This document shows, piece after piece, positions 22,405 through 32,228 of a DNA stretch of 64,000 nt. Each line of letters begins with the position of its first letter. Position 1 is the first letter of the stretch. Below the pieces are notes generated by a model that saw nothing but the letters and a program-made list of their open reading frames with translations, was not told where the DNA came from and made no database searches. The position numbers and the translations under genes are program-made. The DNA comes from Incurvaria masculella (Eukaryota; Arthropoda; Insecta; Lepidoptera; Incurvariidae): NCBI GenBank assembly GCA_946894095.1, contig OX335659.1, positions 6,579,501 through 6,643,500 of the forward strand. The letters run 5' to 3'.

Positions 22405-23423
22405 GTGAGTTCTGCGGGCCACGCTCAGTCCACAGTCGACTGATGTCTAGATCTGAGATGTTGCTATGGGAACGGGTAACTAATGGGGTTGTCTTAACTA
22501 GCTTGTCTTGACTAACTTTCAAACTGTTGATAGAATCTTAAGGCGCCTATATCCCATAGCGTAAAGTCAAGAATGTGCGCGGCGGAATCTAGCCAGTGCC
22601 ATCATGTCAGCGGGAGGGTACGCACGTTTTGCGCGCTCCGTCCCCGCTCGGCAAGGTACGAACTAGTCTGATTTTATCAAAAAAATTAAAAAATAAGATT
22701 TTTTAACAGCAAGAGGGATGTGTACCTCGTTATGGCTGAAAGGTATAAGATTTTTTTTTAATTCATTCTTCTAAATAGAAAGATAACAGAAAAAATGGCT
22801 TTGAAAGGTAAAAAAGGTCCTTTTAGAAATTATTTGTATTTCGATGATTATACAGGTGCTTTGGACAAAATTGGGATGTGTACCTTCGCAAACGAACGTT
22901 CTATAAGCTCAGTAACTTTTTCAATTTTTGACAACCAAAGGCGTTACTGTAATCGACTACAGAAAAACATTCATATTAGGTTTTATTCCCCTTAAATGAG
23001 TGTGGCACCAATTTAGTGAATTATGTTAAACACTGATGTGTGAAGTGCCTTTTTGAAAGGGAAATTGAGCTGAAAGTATAGAGAAGATAGAATACACACA
23101 TAAGTGTACACATGTAAGAAAGAAGGTTTTTTCGCATAAGTTGTGGACCAGATTATATGATATGCACATTTCAAACTCAGGTAGAGAGGTGTAATGAGTA
23201 ATGACGAGAAATAATCCAAAAATATAATACAGAAGAACCACAAATACATGTGTGTAATTAATTTAGATCAATAAATGAAACCATAAATATATAGACTCAC
23301 AATACTAGCAAATCTCCATCTTCTCATACATTTTTATTAATACCTACATATCGACAAATATGTATGGGAAAGATGATTTTTTTTGTCACCGAATTACATT
23401 CGGTTTTCATTTTCAGGATTAGC
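22405..23423. other. Intron 2, first part
   Basis: A GC-rich patch lies at 22,560-22,665 (GCGCGGCGGAATCTAGCC, GCGCGCTCCGTCCCCGCTCG) and the remainder is AT-rich. No exon with matching phase was seen. Confidence 0.4.
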
Positions 23424-24473
23424 TATACTCCCTACAAACCAAACGTACAGTCGGGGCCATAAAATTTTATGAGCTAATGAAGCCCAGTTGTGGATCCGCG
23501 ATTATCGATAGCGTCGATAGATATTTCATGATTTCATGAACAAGATACATTGTCAAATATTCGTCTTATCCCTGATGGATGGTGAGTATATTTACTAGGG
23601 AAGTACATTTAACATTTTTTATGTTTGTGCAATTTTGAAATAAAAATAAAAATTAAATCGTCTGTCATCTAACAGGTTTTTTATTTATGCAAAGGTTAAT
23701 ATTAAAAAAAAACTTATGAAAGCAGTACAAAAATCATATAAAATATGCAAAAGTAACCAACACGTGGTATATATCTTGCCCGTCATGTGGTATTTTTATG
23801 TATGATTCACGAAAACAAACTCGATAATTCCGTATTTTTTAGTAGGTATTAGTAGGATAATTTTTTATTTCGTTAAAAAACAAAAACTCATTATTGATCA
23901 ACGTTCGCGACTGAATATTTAAATCGCCATGAAGTTTAGTCGTTGCACTATAACAAAACGCCTCCATCTCAATAGAAAGTACAACGGCAACTATCCAATA
24001 CATCAAACAATCAAACATCATTCCTCCATCCCCTCCCCTCCCCGCGAGCGACCAAACAGATCACAACAAATCTCCCAATGAATCTATACTGCGTTCGATC
24101 TAGGAAATCCCCTGTGCTATTCTCTTTCCCCCATGGGTTACACTCTTCATTTCACAGAACGTAAGCTGTGTTTGTAATTATAAAGAAGTGTTGGTAAATA
24201 GTACAATAGTCTAGCTAATTCGCGTAATAATAATTTCGTACATACTTAACAAGTCAGTAGTTACATACATACAAAAACTGTTAGATGACAGACGACTTAA
24301 TTTTAATTTTAATTTGAAACTTGCGCAGATATAAAAACATTTAATATACTTCCCTAGTAAATATACTCAACATTATCGATACCGCTATCGATAATCGCGC
24401 ATCCACAACTGGGCTTCACTAGCTCATAAACTTTTATGGCCCCGACTGCACGTTTGGTTTGTAGGGAGTATAG
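23424..24473. mobile_element. About 1-kb element with ~200-base inverted ends
   Basis: The left end TATACTCCCTACAAACCAAA continues ACAGTCGGGGCCATAAAA. The right end has GGCCCCGACTGCACGTTTGG and GTAGGGAGTATAG, its inverse. Arms extend roughly 200-250 bases with indels and share CTAGCTCATAAA-type and ACTTCCCTAGTAAATATACT blocks. Both arms hold TATCGATA-type motifs. The terminal TA pairs suggest a TA target as in Tc1/mariner elements. The middle has no transposase frame. Confidence 0.65.
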
Positions 24474-24600
24474 TATTGTGATTCCATATTATGGTTTAAT
24501 TCATTGATTTGAATTGACTACACATCCTGTATTTGACAGGAGCAGACTATTGCAGTGCCATCATTTAGCTGGCATTCACTATTTCACTAACTGTCCCGAA

Positions 24601-25042
24601 AATGTGACATGTATGTATGTATAATCGACCGTGAAGCAAGGACACATTAATTGAAGACAGAGCCCAGTAAAAAGAACTACTTTACGAATATACTGCAAGG
24701 CTGGACCCGAACCAGCAAAACATACCATTCGCGGGTATTGCGTCTACCAATTTCGCCACCGGCTGTATACCCATAATTTGGAATTCTCCTACAGTCCCTC
24801 CTCCCGTAATGAATGCCTCCTACTAACACAGTGTTTAAGATTATACCTACATACATTTATTTAACGCTTCATCTGCGTTGCGGACATTGACTGCAAAGAT
24901 TGAACAATCAAACATATTGCCGTCATCACCAAAATCGTATTTGGCATCAGACGCTAGAGCCAGTCCTAGGTTGACTTTCTTTCTTCAATTAATGTGTCCT
25001 TGCTTCACGGTCGATTATACATTAATACATGTCACATTCCTT
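24601..25042. mobile_element. Inverted-repeat structure enclosing a Leu-tRNA-like SINE head
   Basis: AATGTGACATGTATGTATGT and CGACCGTGAAGCAAGGACAC on the left mirror GTGTCCTTGCTTCACGGTCG and ACATGTCACATTCC on the right. Between them, read on the minus strand (24,776 down to 24,655), lie GTGGCGAAATTGGTAGACGC and GCTGGTTCGGGTCCAGCC, then CTTGCAGTATATTCGTAAAG. This is a tRNA-like Pol III head. Part of the left arm may be the body of that SINE. Confidence 0.6.
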
Positions 25043-26628
25043 GGCATAAGCGAAGTACCTGCTTAGTACGAAAAAGTATATTCACTTGTCGCGAAAATGT
25101 TAATTAAAATTATACCGGCTGGATTGAACCTGCAAGTCAGGCGACTAGACAGGAAACATTTAGTCTAAAACAATCCTGGCGTTGTGCCCAAATTACTTAG
25201 GTGACCGTATTGAGTACATTGACATTACACCTTCGACAATATTTGTATTTGCTAAAATTTTATGAATACCTGGCACACGGCCTAATGCATAGATTTATAA
25301 GTCAATGTGTCGTTTGTCATTATCTGAACTAAAATAAATCTTTACCCTTAGTCATTACTTGCGAATATAATTATTTTTTTATGAAAAAAACGTTTCATGG
25401 ATGTTTCTAATTAATTCATAGTGAACAATTCTGACTCTCTGATCTTTTTTGACCTCACAGGTGTATAAAAGGATAGTTTCAATTGATTACCTCAAACTTT
25501 TTTTAAATGTGATCATACTGCATGGTGATTTGGATGTAAAAAAATCTATTTGTATCCTCAAAATCACCTGTAATTTATCTACTATGTCCATTGAACTAAA
25601 AAAACAACAAGAAGCGCCATCAGAGTCAAACATCATACAAGTGATCGTATCAACTTGTTTTCCCCTCTAGCCTATGGTGTCGCCTTCATGAAATTTTTAT
25701 TTTCCCGCTCTCAGTTATAATTTTTAATCAGCAAACGTTTTGCCATCTAAATTATTCATAACGTACTTATAATACTATTTATAACCAAATATAAAATTTG
25801 AATATTCAATTAACACACAAAACATTGTGCAAATCAGGTATTTTAAAATTGCCACTTTCGTATTAATCTTCATCTCGGAGATCTTCTTCTTAACCTGGTA
25901 TCACTCAGTTGTCCGTCGCATTCTGTTGCATGAGAGCGAGAGGGACCTAAATAGGAAATTCATGTTTGCTAGAAAGGGTGCGCACTTGTCTGAGAGAACA
26001 CCATCCTCCGGCGAACGCAATACACACACACACACACCACAAATGCATGACTGACAGAGACCTATAGTGAAGTACTTCATAGGATATACGTATGCTCGAA
26101 AGAGATACCGGCTTTTCCGATAGTTTTGTCGTTCAATGTCTGATATCACGATACGACACCGCGCCGTACGCCATACTTGCCACACATATCACCATAATAT
26201 AACGCCATTTGATAAAATTTTTATAGCAAACCTGTCATATGTGATTCTATCTTCCATCTTGGCTTTCCCCGTAATCATTTTTACATGTTTACACTACAAA
26301 CGACGGCATAATTCTTCCTTTCTTCTACCATAGATCAGCACCTATACAATAGGCAAACACGCGCGAACGCCGTGACGGGTGTATCGAAACTGACAGCTCA
26401 GGTACTCTAAATTGTTCGAATTAGAGTACCTGACTTGACACACAGGGGAAAGCTCAGAACGGATCTAAATGTTTTTTTATATCGACTACTATGTCTTTGT
26501 ATGTCATGTGATAGTAGAAACTGATCCATTGAAATATGTGAATTCTCTAGTCTTTGGTTTTTCACCAAACCTGAAATCTTTTGTTCATTTAAAAATAGCA
26601 TGTATTGCACGAGTTTTATTTTTTGCAG
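25043..26628. other. Intron 2, last part
   Basis: Mostly AT-rich intronic DNA with a (CA)n run near 26,022. A short perfect hairpin, TCAGGTACTCTAA / TTAGAGTACCTGA, lies at about 26,398-26,432. No exon was seen before 26,629. Confidence 0.5.
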
Positions 26629-26688
26629 GGTGGTCTCTCTTCTGCCCTTGACAAGTCAACCGACAGCAGAAACTATGAGGATATCAAG
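26629..26688 (+). CDS. Coiled-coil protein gene, exon 3 (60 bases)
   Basis: TTTTTTGCAG before and GTGAGTGAAG after are strong splice signals. The 60 bases encode exactly 20 residues, GGLSSALDKSTDSRNYEDIK, in phase 0 on both sides, matching exon 2 and exon 4. It is a short linker between two predicted coiled-coil segments, and its symmetrical phase means it could be skipped without a frameshift. Confidence 0.75.
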
Positions 26689-26989
26689 GTGAGTGAAGTT
26701 TCTGCAACGGTGTGAGCATTTTGAAAAGTGACATATTTTAGCTCCCATATTTTGTTAACTTGTGATGTTACACGCTGTTGATTTCCCAAATAAAATATAA
26801 TAAAAATTATCACTAAAACATGGCTACGCTTCCGCTATACGAACGAGTTTCGGCTTCCACTAGTGTCACCCACTCTTACTCGATGGTTTTCTCCATTAAG
26901 CCTCATTGAAGGGCAATATTTCGTAACAAAGGACTCTGGAGACAGCGCGTCTCAGAAATTCTAGAGGTTACGATTTTACCATATAGACA

Positions 26990-27220
26990 CCTGGGGGCCC
27001 ATTCAAGAGTGAGTTCAAATTCGTCGCTAAATATCAACTCACTTTTTAAATAGTTCATGCTTCCACACTTCTTGAACATCATTTAAGTTTGGTAAAAATC
27101 TGGTTTGTGCCACAAATAAGTTGGAAGTATAAATGATAGTTCCGTTAATTATTTCCCTGCTATTTTTAGGTTAACTCACTCCCGAACTCGAAGTCACTCT
27201 TACCGAATAGGCCCCCTGGG
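26990..27220. mobile_element. MITE with GGGGGCC-type inverted ends
   Basis: CCTGGGGGCCCATTCAAGAG at the left and GAATAGGCCCCCTGGG at the right are imperfect inverted partners. The inner arms GAGTGAGTTC / GAACTCGAAGTCACTC also pair. It is about 230 bases and non-coding. The target duplication is uncertain. Confidence 0.5.
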
Positions 27221-27684
27221 AGGGATCCTGGTTCCGTTCTTTTTGGTCTCGTATTAAGAGTTTTATTAATTTAATTACATTTCAAGCCTCATGCATACCA
27301 GTAGATAAACTTTCATACAATATATTGTATTAATCGAGTATGGCTTCAACCAGCAAACGAAATCTTGGTGCCAATATTAAAGCTTTTCCGGAGTCTGAGA
27401 TGAAATCGAAGTAATGCACAGCTTGTGTCATTTTCCTTGTAAGATCAGGTGACACCTTCAAGTGTGAACATATGTAATTTAGTTTGTTTGAGTTTTGACT
27501 GATAAAATGTGTAAATAGTGTTACGCTAAATGAAGTGATAACATGTGTCTTCTACTGATATGTTCAACAGAGTTAGTTATCAATCGCTTTTGTGCTTATG
27601 AAATTCTGATGTAATCATAATTGCATTTGTAATTTTTGGAAATTTAATATTTAACTTCAGATAATTTATACTTTCAGTCAAAAT

Positions 27685-28332
27685 TGTAACGGAGCTCCCT
27701 GCTGGCCAGTATTCTGTGCCAGCCGGATGGGTAGCTCTGTTAATTTCCCACAGGAATTTACTTAAGACTAGTCCTAACCCTACCTACCTACTCGCAGCGG
27801 TATAGGTGGGATCTAGGGAAAGGTTGTCCAGGCGGGGACCACGAGAGCCACCAATCGACCTGGACAAGAGGGAACGGTATACGGACGGGTACTCCAGGCG
27901 GGGACCACGAGAGCCACCAATCGACCTGGAGAGGACGGAGCGGTATACGGATGGGTACTCCAGGCGGGGACCACGAGAGCCACCAATCGACCTGGAGAGG
28001 ACGGAACGGTATGCGGGAAGGGGCTTCAGGCGGGGACCACGAGAGCCACCAAACAACCTGAAGAGGACGGAACGGTATGCGGGAAGGGACTTCAGGCGGG
28101 GACCACGAGAGCCACCAAACAACCTGAAGGGGGAGGTGCGTTCAGTGCCGGGAGCTGCACTGAACTGCCTCGCTGTGTGGCGGGCGGCCTTTTATATTGG
28201 CGCGCCGGTAGTGGGGACGGCTGACTCGCTCGGCTGCCTCGCCCCGCGCCGCAGGCCGCCCCTCAGCGCACCGTGCGCCGCTGCGCCTCCTCTGTGCTTG
28301 TGACGTAGGCTGTGACGCCGCGCTACGTTACA
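27685..28332 (-). repeat. LTR 1 (3' LTR of the tandem element)
   Basis: On the plus strand it starts TGTAACGGAGCTCC and ends GCTACGTTACA, so both strands show the TG..CA ends of an LTR. On the minus strand a TATAAAAG box lies at 28,196-28,189, about 140 bases into the LTR. Five 66-base direct repeats (27,828 to about 28,157) lie downstream of it and so probably within the transcribed R/U5 leader. No AATAAA was found. Confidence 0.85.
27828..28157. repeat. Five 66-base tandem repeats inside the LTR
   Basis: Units start at 27,828, 27,894, 27,960, 28,026 and 28,092, each with CAGGCGGGGACCACGAGAGC. The first three share CCACCAATCGACCTGGA and the last two CCACCAAACAACCTGAA. Since 66 is a multiple of three, frames stay open through all units on both strands (plus 27,806-28,303; minus 28,122-27,784). 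Identical blocks recur in LTR 2 and LTR 3. Confidence 0.9.
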
Positions 28333-29931
28333 CTCCCCTCCCGGCTGAGAGATTTTGTTCCCGGAGGCGGACAAAATCACAACATCATTAATTTTGTACG
28401 GGCTCTGCGATTTTTCTATTATTCCAACTTGCAACATCGTATCAGCTTCTTTATTTATGTGCTCTTGCATTTTCGGGTTCTCTGGGTAGTAATTTTGTTT
28501 TACGGCTTCATCTGTTTTTAATTTTATTCGATTTTCTTTTGCAGGCTTTTTATTTTTCGTTGACACTGGTAATTTTTCTGCTAGGACATTTCTCGGACGT
28601 GGTTTTTCTTGCCACATCAAGCGGCTATTTTCCACTGTACATAAGGTTGGCTCCCTTATCGTATTAAGCGTCCACTTGAAACCAAGTCGCTCTAGCAAAT
28701 CCCATCCTATTAAGACGTTTGTGCCCAATTGAGGGATCACCAAAAATTTGTGAAATAGGTGATATTTATTAATTTCTAATGCAGTTGTTATACTTTCTTC
28801 AATCTTAACCTTCGACATATCCGCAAGAATAGCATTTGTGTTTCCTTTTTCTCTCTGCGAGTTTAACGTTTTGAAATAACTCGCTACTTTGCCATTTATA
28901 TATGAAACTTCTGACCCTGTGTCAATCAGGCCCTTAAATACTTTTTCACCAATTCTTAAGTCTAAATGTGGTCTTTTGTCTTCTTGGATTATGCCCTGTG
29001 TTGCGAAGAGTTGTTCGGGTCGGTAAGTCTTGTTTCGGTTTTTTAACTCCGTTCGGCAGCAATCCCTAGAACGTATTCCTTGCCTACCGCAACCACTACA
29101 AAACAACATCGGTCGCTGGCGACATTCCCGTTTGCTGTGGCCCCTTTGACCGCAGTTCCAGCAGCATGTCGCTGAATCATAACTTGGATTAATAACCCCT
29201 GTGGTTTTTATATTGCTCGTGTTGCGGGACTTGTCCTTTTGTATATACTCATAATCTTGGGCCATTTTAATCAGTTCCCCAATATTCTTGAAATCTGTTT
29301 CCTTTATATAAAGCTTATACTCCGGTGATGTATTCTTGTAAATTTTGTTCAGTTGCTCGGTTTCTTTCACTAACCCTGCACGTCTTAGTGCAGTTTGTAT
29401 ATCCGTGAGGTAGTCCGTAAATTTTTCATTCGATCGTTGTTTTCGGGTACGTATTTCCTCGAGTATTTCTTCCTTGTAATTTAGTGGAAAGTAATAAAGT
29501 TGGAAACAATCTTCAAAATCCTTCCACTGCTTCCAATCATCCTTGTTGTTTCTATACCACAAGAGTGCATTATCTTTCAGCAGGTATGGTAATGCTTGAA
29601 GTAGCTGCTTTTTCGAAAAGCTGTACGCCTCCCGCAGCTCGGTTATTCTTTCCAGGAATTCGACCGCACTTCTGGTTCCATCGAAATTTATATTCCATTT
29701 CCGTACGGAATCGAGGATATTATTTATCATCTGCACACTTTCGCCTCCCGTTTCCGGGGTATCTACTTCATCGGTGTTGTTACCGGTATTAGGCTCGCTT
29801 TCTCTCACGAGCTGTGCCTTCAAACGCTTCCGAAGGTCCTCTACAGTCCCCTCGGAGCTTAGGCCTAACTGTTGGGTTTTCTCCATGAGCTCTTCCTTCC
29901 TCATGCTATGTATTTCTGCCATTTTTGGCAT
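28192..29931 (-). CDS. Gag-protease of internally deleted Ty3/Gypsy-type element, copy 1
   Basis: 579 codons. Residues 5-40 form a SAP-like motif (MRKEELMEKTQQLGLS, then LRKRLKAQL), unusual at a Gag N terminus. Residues 80-230 resemble the retrotransposon Gag family (LWYRNNKDDWKQWKDFEDCF). A first zinc knuckle is complete: Cys257, Cys260, His265, Cys270. The second, Cys278/Cys281/Cys291, has Ile286 where His is expected. The protease has DTG at 337-339 and VLIGWDLL at 406-413. Residues 490-512 look like the entry into reverse transcriptase (GIIEKSQSPY), but the frame then jumps to pol C-terminal-like sequence and runs 141 bases into the LTR. The TAA stop overlaps the LTR TATA box. Conclusion: internal deletion of the polymerase region. 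Confidence 0.85.
   Translation of the reverse strand: MPKMAEIHSMRKEELMEKTQQLGLSSEGTVEDLRKRLKAQLVRESEPNTGNNTDEVDTPETGGESVQMINNILDSVRKWNINFDGTRSAVEFLERITELREAYSFSKKQLLQALPYLLKDNALLWYRNNKDDWKQWKDFEDCFQLYYFPLNYKEEILEEIRTRKQRSNEKFTDYLTDIQTALRRAGLVKETEQLNKIYKNTSPEYKLYIKETDFKNIGELIKMAQDYEYIQKDKSRNTSNIKTTGVINPSYDSATCCWNCGQRGHSKRECRQRPMLFCSGCGRQGIRSRDCCRTELKNRNKTYRPEQLFATQGIIQEDKRPHLDLRIGEKVFKGLIDTGSEVSYINGKVASYFKTLNSQREKGNTNAILADMSKVKIEESITTALEINKYHLFHKFLVIPQLGTNVLIGWDLLERLGFKWTLNTIREPTLCTVENSRLMWQEKPRPRNVLAEKLPVSTKNKKPAKENRIKLKTDEAVKQNYYPENPKMQEHINKEADTMLQVGIIEKSQSPYKINDVVILSASGNKISQPGGECNVARRHSLRHKHRGGAAAHGALRGGLRRGARQPSESAVPTTGAPI
28333..28344 (-). other. Polypurine tract, copy 1
   Basis: On the minus strand CCGGGAGGGGAG directly precedes the LTR start TGTAAC. 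Position and composition fit the primer site for plus-strand DNA synthesis. An identical tract lies at 30,605-30,616. Confidence 0.75.
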
Positions 29932-29943
29932 TTTATTATTTTA

Positions 29944-29955
29944 GTTCGGGCGCCA
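29944..29955 (-). other. Primer binding site, copy 1
   Basis: The minus strand reads TGGCGCCCGAAC one base after the LTR end. TGGCGCCCGAAC is a classic tRNA-Lys-type primer binding site. The Gag ATG follows about 13 bases later. Confidence 0.75.
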
Positions 29956-29956
29956 A

Positions 29957-30604
29957 TGTAACGGAGCTCCCTGCTGGCCAGTATTCTGTGCCAGCCGGAT
30001 GGGTAGCTCTGTTAATTTCCCACAGGAATTTACTTAAGACTAGTCCTAACCCTACCTACCTACTCGCAGCGGTATAGGTGGGATCTAGGGAAAGGTTGTC
30101 CAGGCGGGGACCACGAGAGCCACCAATCGACCTGGACAAGAGGGAACGGTATACGGACGGGTACTCCAGGCGGGGACCACGAGAGCCACCAATCGACCTG
30201 GAGAGGACGGAGCGGTATACGGATGGGTACTCCAGGCGGGGACCACGAGAGCCACCAATCGACCTGGAGAGGACGGAACGGTATGCGGGAAGGGGCTTCA
30301 GGCGGGGACCACGAGAGCCACCAAACAACCTGAAGAGGACGGAACGGTATGCGGGAAGGGACTTCAGGCGGGGACCACGAGAGCCACCAAACAACCTGAA
30401 GGGGGAGGTGCGTTCAGTGCCGGGAGCTGCACTGAACTGCCTCGCTGTGTGGCGGGCGGCCTTTTATATTGGCGCGCCGGTAGTGGGGACGGCTGACTCG
30501 CTCGGCTGCCTCGCCCCGCGCCGCAGGCCGCCCCTCAGCGCACCGTGCGCCGCTGCGCCTCCTCTGTGCTTGTGACGTAGGCTGTGACGCCGCGCTACGT
30601 TACA
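29957..30604 (-). repeat. LTR 2 (shared middle LTR)
   Basis: This appears identical by eye to LTR 1 over 648 bases, including the five 66-base repeats and TATA box. It serves as the 5' LTR of the left unit and the 3' LTR of the right unit. Confidence 0.85.
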
Positions 30605-32203
30605 CTCCCCTCCCGGCTGAGAGATTTTGTTCCCGGAGGCGGACAAAATCACAACATCATTAATTTTGTACGGGCTCTGCGATTTTTCTATTATTCCAAC
30701 TTGCAACATCGTATCAGCTTCTTTATTTATGTGCTCTTGCATTTTCGGGTTCTCTGGGTAGTAATTTTGTTTTACGGCTTCATCTGTTTTTAATTTTATT
30801 CGATTTTCTTTTGCAGGCTTTTTATTTTTCGTTGACACTGGTAATTTTTCTGCTAGGACATTTCTCGGACGTGGTTTTTCTTGCCACATCAAGCGGCTAT
30901 TTTCCACTGTACATAAGGTTGGCTCCCTTATCGTATTAAGCGTCCACTTGAAACCAAGTCGCTCTAGCAAATCCCATCCTATTAAGACGTTTGTGCCCAA
31001 TTGAGGGATCACCAAAAATTTGTGAAATAGGTGATATTTATTAATTTCTAATGCAGTTGTTATACTTTCTTCAATCTTAACCTTCGACATATCCGCAAGA
31101 ATAGCATTTGTGTTTCCTTTTTCTCTCTGCGAGTTTAACGTTTTGAAATAACTCGCTACTTTGCCATTTATATATGAAACTTCTGACCCTGTGTCAATCA
31201 GGCCCTTAAATACTTTTTCACCAATTCTTAAGTCTAAATGTGGTCTTTTGTCTTCTTGGATTATGCCCTGTGTTGCGAAGAGTTGTTCGGGTCGGTAAGT
31301 CTTGTTTCGGTTTTTTAACTCCGTTCGGCAGCAATCCCTAGAACGTATTCCTTGCCTACCGCAACCACTACAAAACAACATCGGTCGCTGGCGACATTCC
31401 CGTTTGCTGTGGCCCCTTTGACCGCAGTTCCAGCAGCATGTCGCTGAATCATAACTTGGATTAATAACCCCTGTGGTTTTTATATTGCTCGTGTTGCGGG
31501 ACTTGTCCTTTTGTATATACTCATAATCTTGGGCCATTTTAATCAGTTCCCCAATATTCTTGAAATCTGTTTCCTTTATATAAAGCTTATACTCCGGTGA
31601 TGTATTCTTGTAAATTTTGTTCAGTTGCTCGGTTTCTTTCACTAACCCTGCACGTCTTAGTGCAGTTTGTATATCCGTGAGGTAGTCCGTAAATTTTTCA
31701 TTCGATCGTTGTTTTCGGGTACGTATTTCCTCGAGTATTTCTTCCTTGTAATTTAGTGGAAAGTAATAAAGTTGGAAACAATCTTCAAAATCCTTCCACT
31801 GCTTCCAATCATCCTTGTTGTTTCTATACCACAAGAGTGCATTATCTTTCAGCAGGTATGGTAATGCTTGAAGTAGCTGCTTTTTCGAAAAGCTGTACGC
31901 CTCCCGCAGCTCGGTTATTCTTTCCAGGAATTCGACCGCACTTCTGGTTCCATCGAAATTTATATTCCATTTCCGTACGGAATCGAGGATATTATTTATC
32001 ATCTGCACACTTTCGCCTCCCGTTTCCGGGGTATCTACTTCATCGGTGTTGTTACCGGTATTAGGCTCGCTTTCTCTCACGAGCTGTGCCTTCAAACGCT
32101 TCCGAAGGTCCTCTACAGTCCCCTCGGAGCTTAGGCCTAACTGTTGGGTTTTCTCCATGAGCTCTTCCTTCCTCATGCTATGTATTTCTGCCATTTTTGG
32201 CAT
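30464..32203 (-). CDS. Gag-protease, copy 2 (identical to copy 1)
   Basis: The predicted 579-residue product is the same, residue for residue, as that of the copy at 28,192-29,931, with the same second-knuckle His-to-Ile change, the same polymerase deletion and the same stop in the LTR. Perfect identity over 1.7 kb points to very recent duplication, gene conversion or an assembly artefact. Confidence 0.85.
   Translation of the reverse strand: MPKMAEIHSMRKEELMEKTQQLGLSSEGTVEDLRKRLKAQLVRESEPNTGNNTDEVDTPETGGESVQMINNILDSVRKWNINFDGTRSAVEFLERITELREAYSFSKKQLLQALPYLLKDNALLWYRNNKDDWKQWKDFEDCFQLYYFPLNYKEEILEEIRTRKQRSNEKFTDYLTDIQTALRRAGLVKETEQLNKIYKNTSPEYKLYIKETDFKNIGELIKMAQDYEYIQKDKSRNTSNIKTTGVINPSYDSATCCWNCGQRGHSKRECRQRPMLFCSGCGRQGIRSRDCCRTELKNRNKTYRPEQLFATQGIIQEDKRPHLDLRIGEKVFKGLIDTGSEVSYINGKVASYFKTLNSQREKGNTNAILADMSKVKIEESITTALEINKYHLFHKFLVIPQLGTNVLIGWDLLERLGFKWTLNTIREPTLCTVENSRLMWQEKPRPRNVLAEKLPVSTKNKKPAKENRIKLKTDEAVKQNYYPENPKMQEHINKEADTMLQVGIIEKSQSPYKINDVVILSASGNKISQPGGECNVARRHSLRHKHRGGAAAHGALRGGLRRGARQPSESAVPTTGAPI
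30605..30616 (-). other. Polypurine tract, copy 2
   Basis: Same CCGGGAGGGGAG on the minus strand next to LTR 2. Confidence 0.7.
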
Positions 32204-32215
32204 TTTATTATTTTA

Positions 32216-32227
32216 GTTCGGGCGCCA
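32216..32227 (-). other. Primer binding site, copy 2
   Basis: Same TGGCGCCCGAAC on the minus strand next to LTR 3, which is the true 5' LTR of the whole insertion. Confidence 0.75.
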
Positions 32228-32228
32228 A

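Noticed and set aside
27806..28303. 165-codon plus-strand frame as a real gene in three copies
   Set aside because: It lies wholly in the LTR, antisense to the element, and is kept open by 66-base repeats. No independent coding evidence was seen.
29484..29792. 102-codon plus-strand frame opposite gag
   Set aside because: It is the antisense shadow of the Gag-protease frame and occurs again at 31,756 for the same reason.
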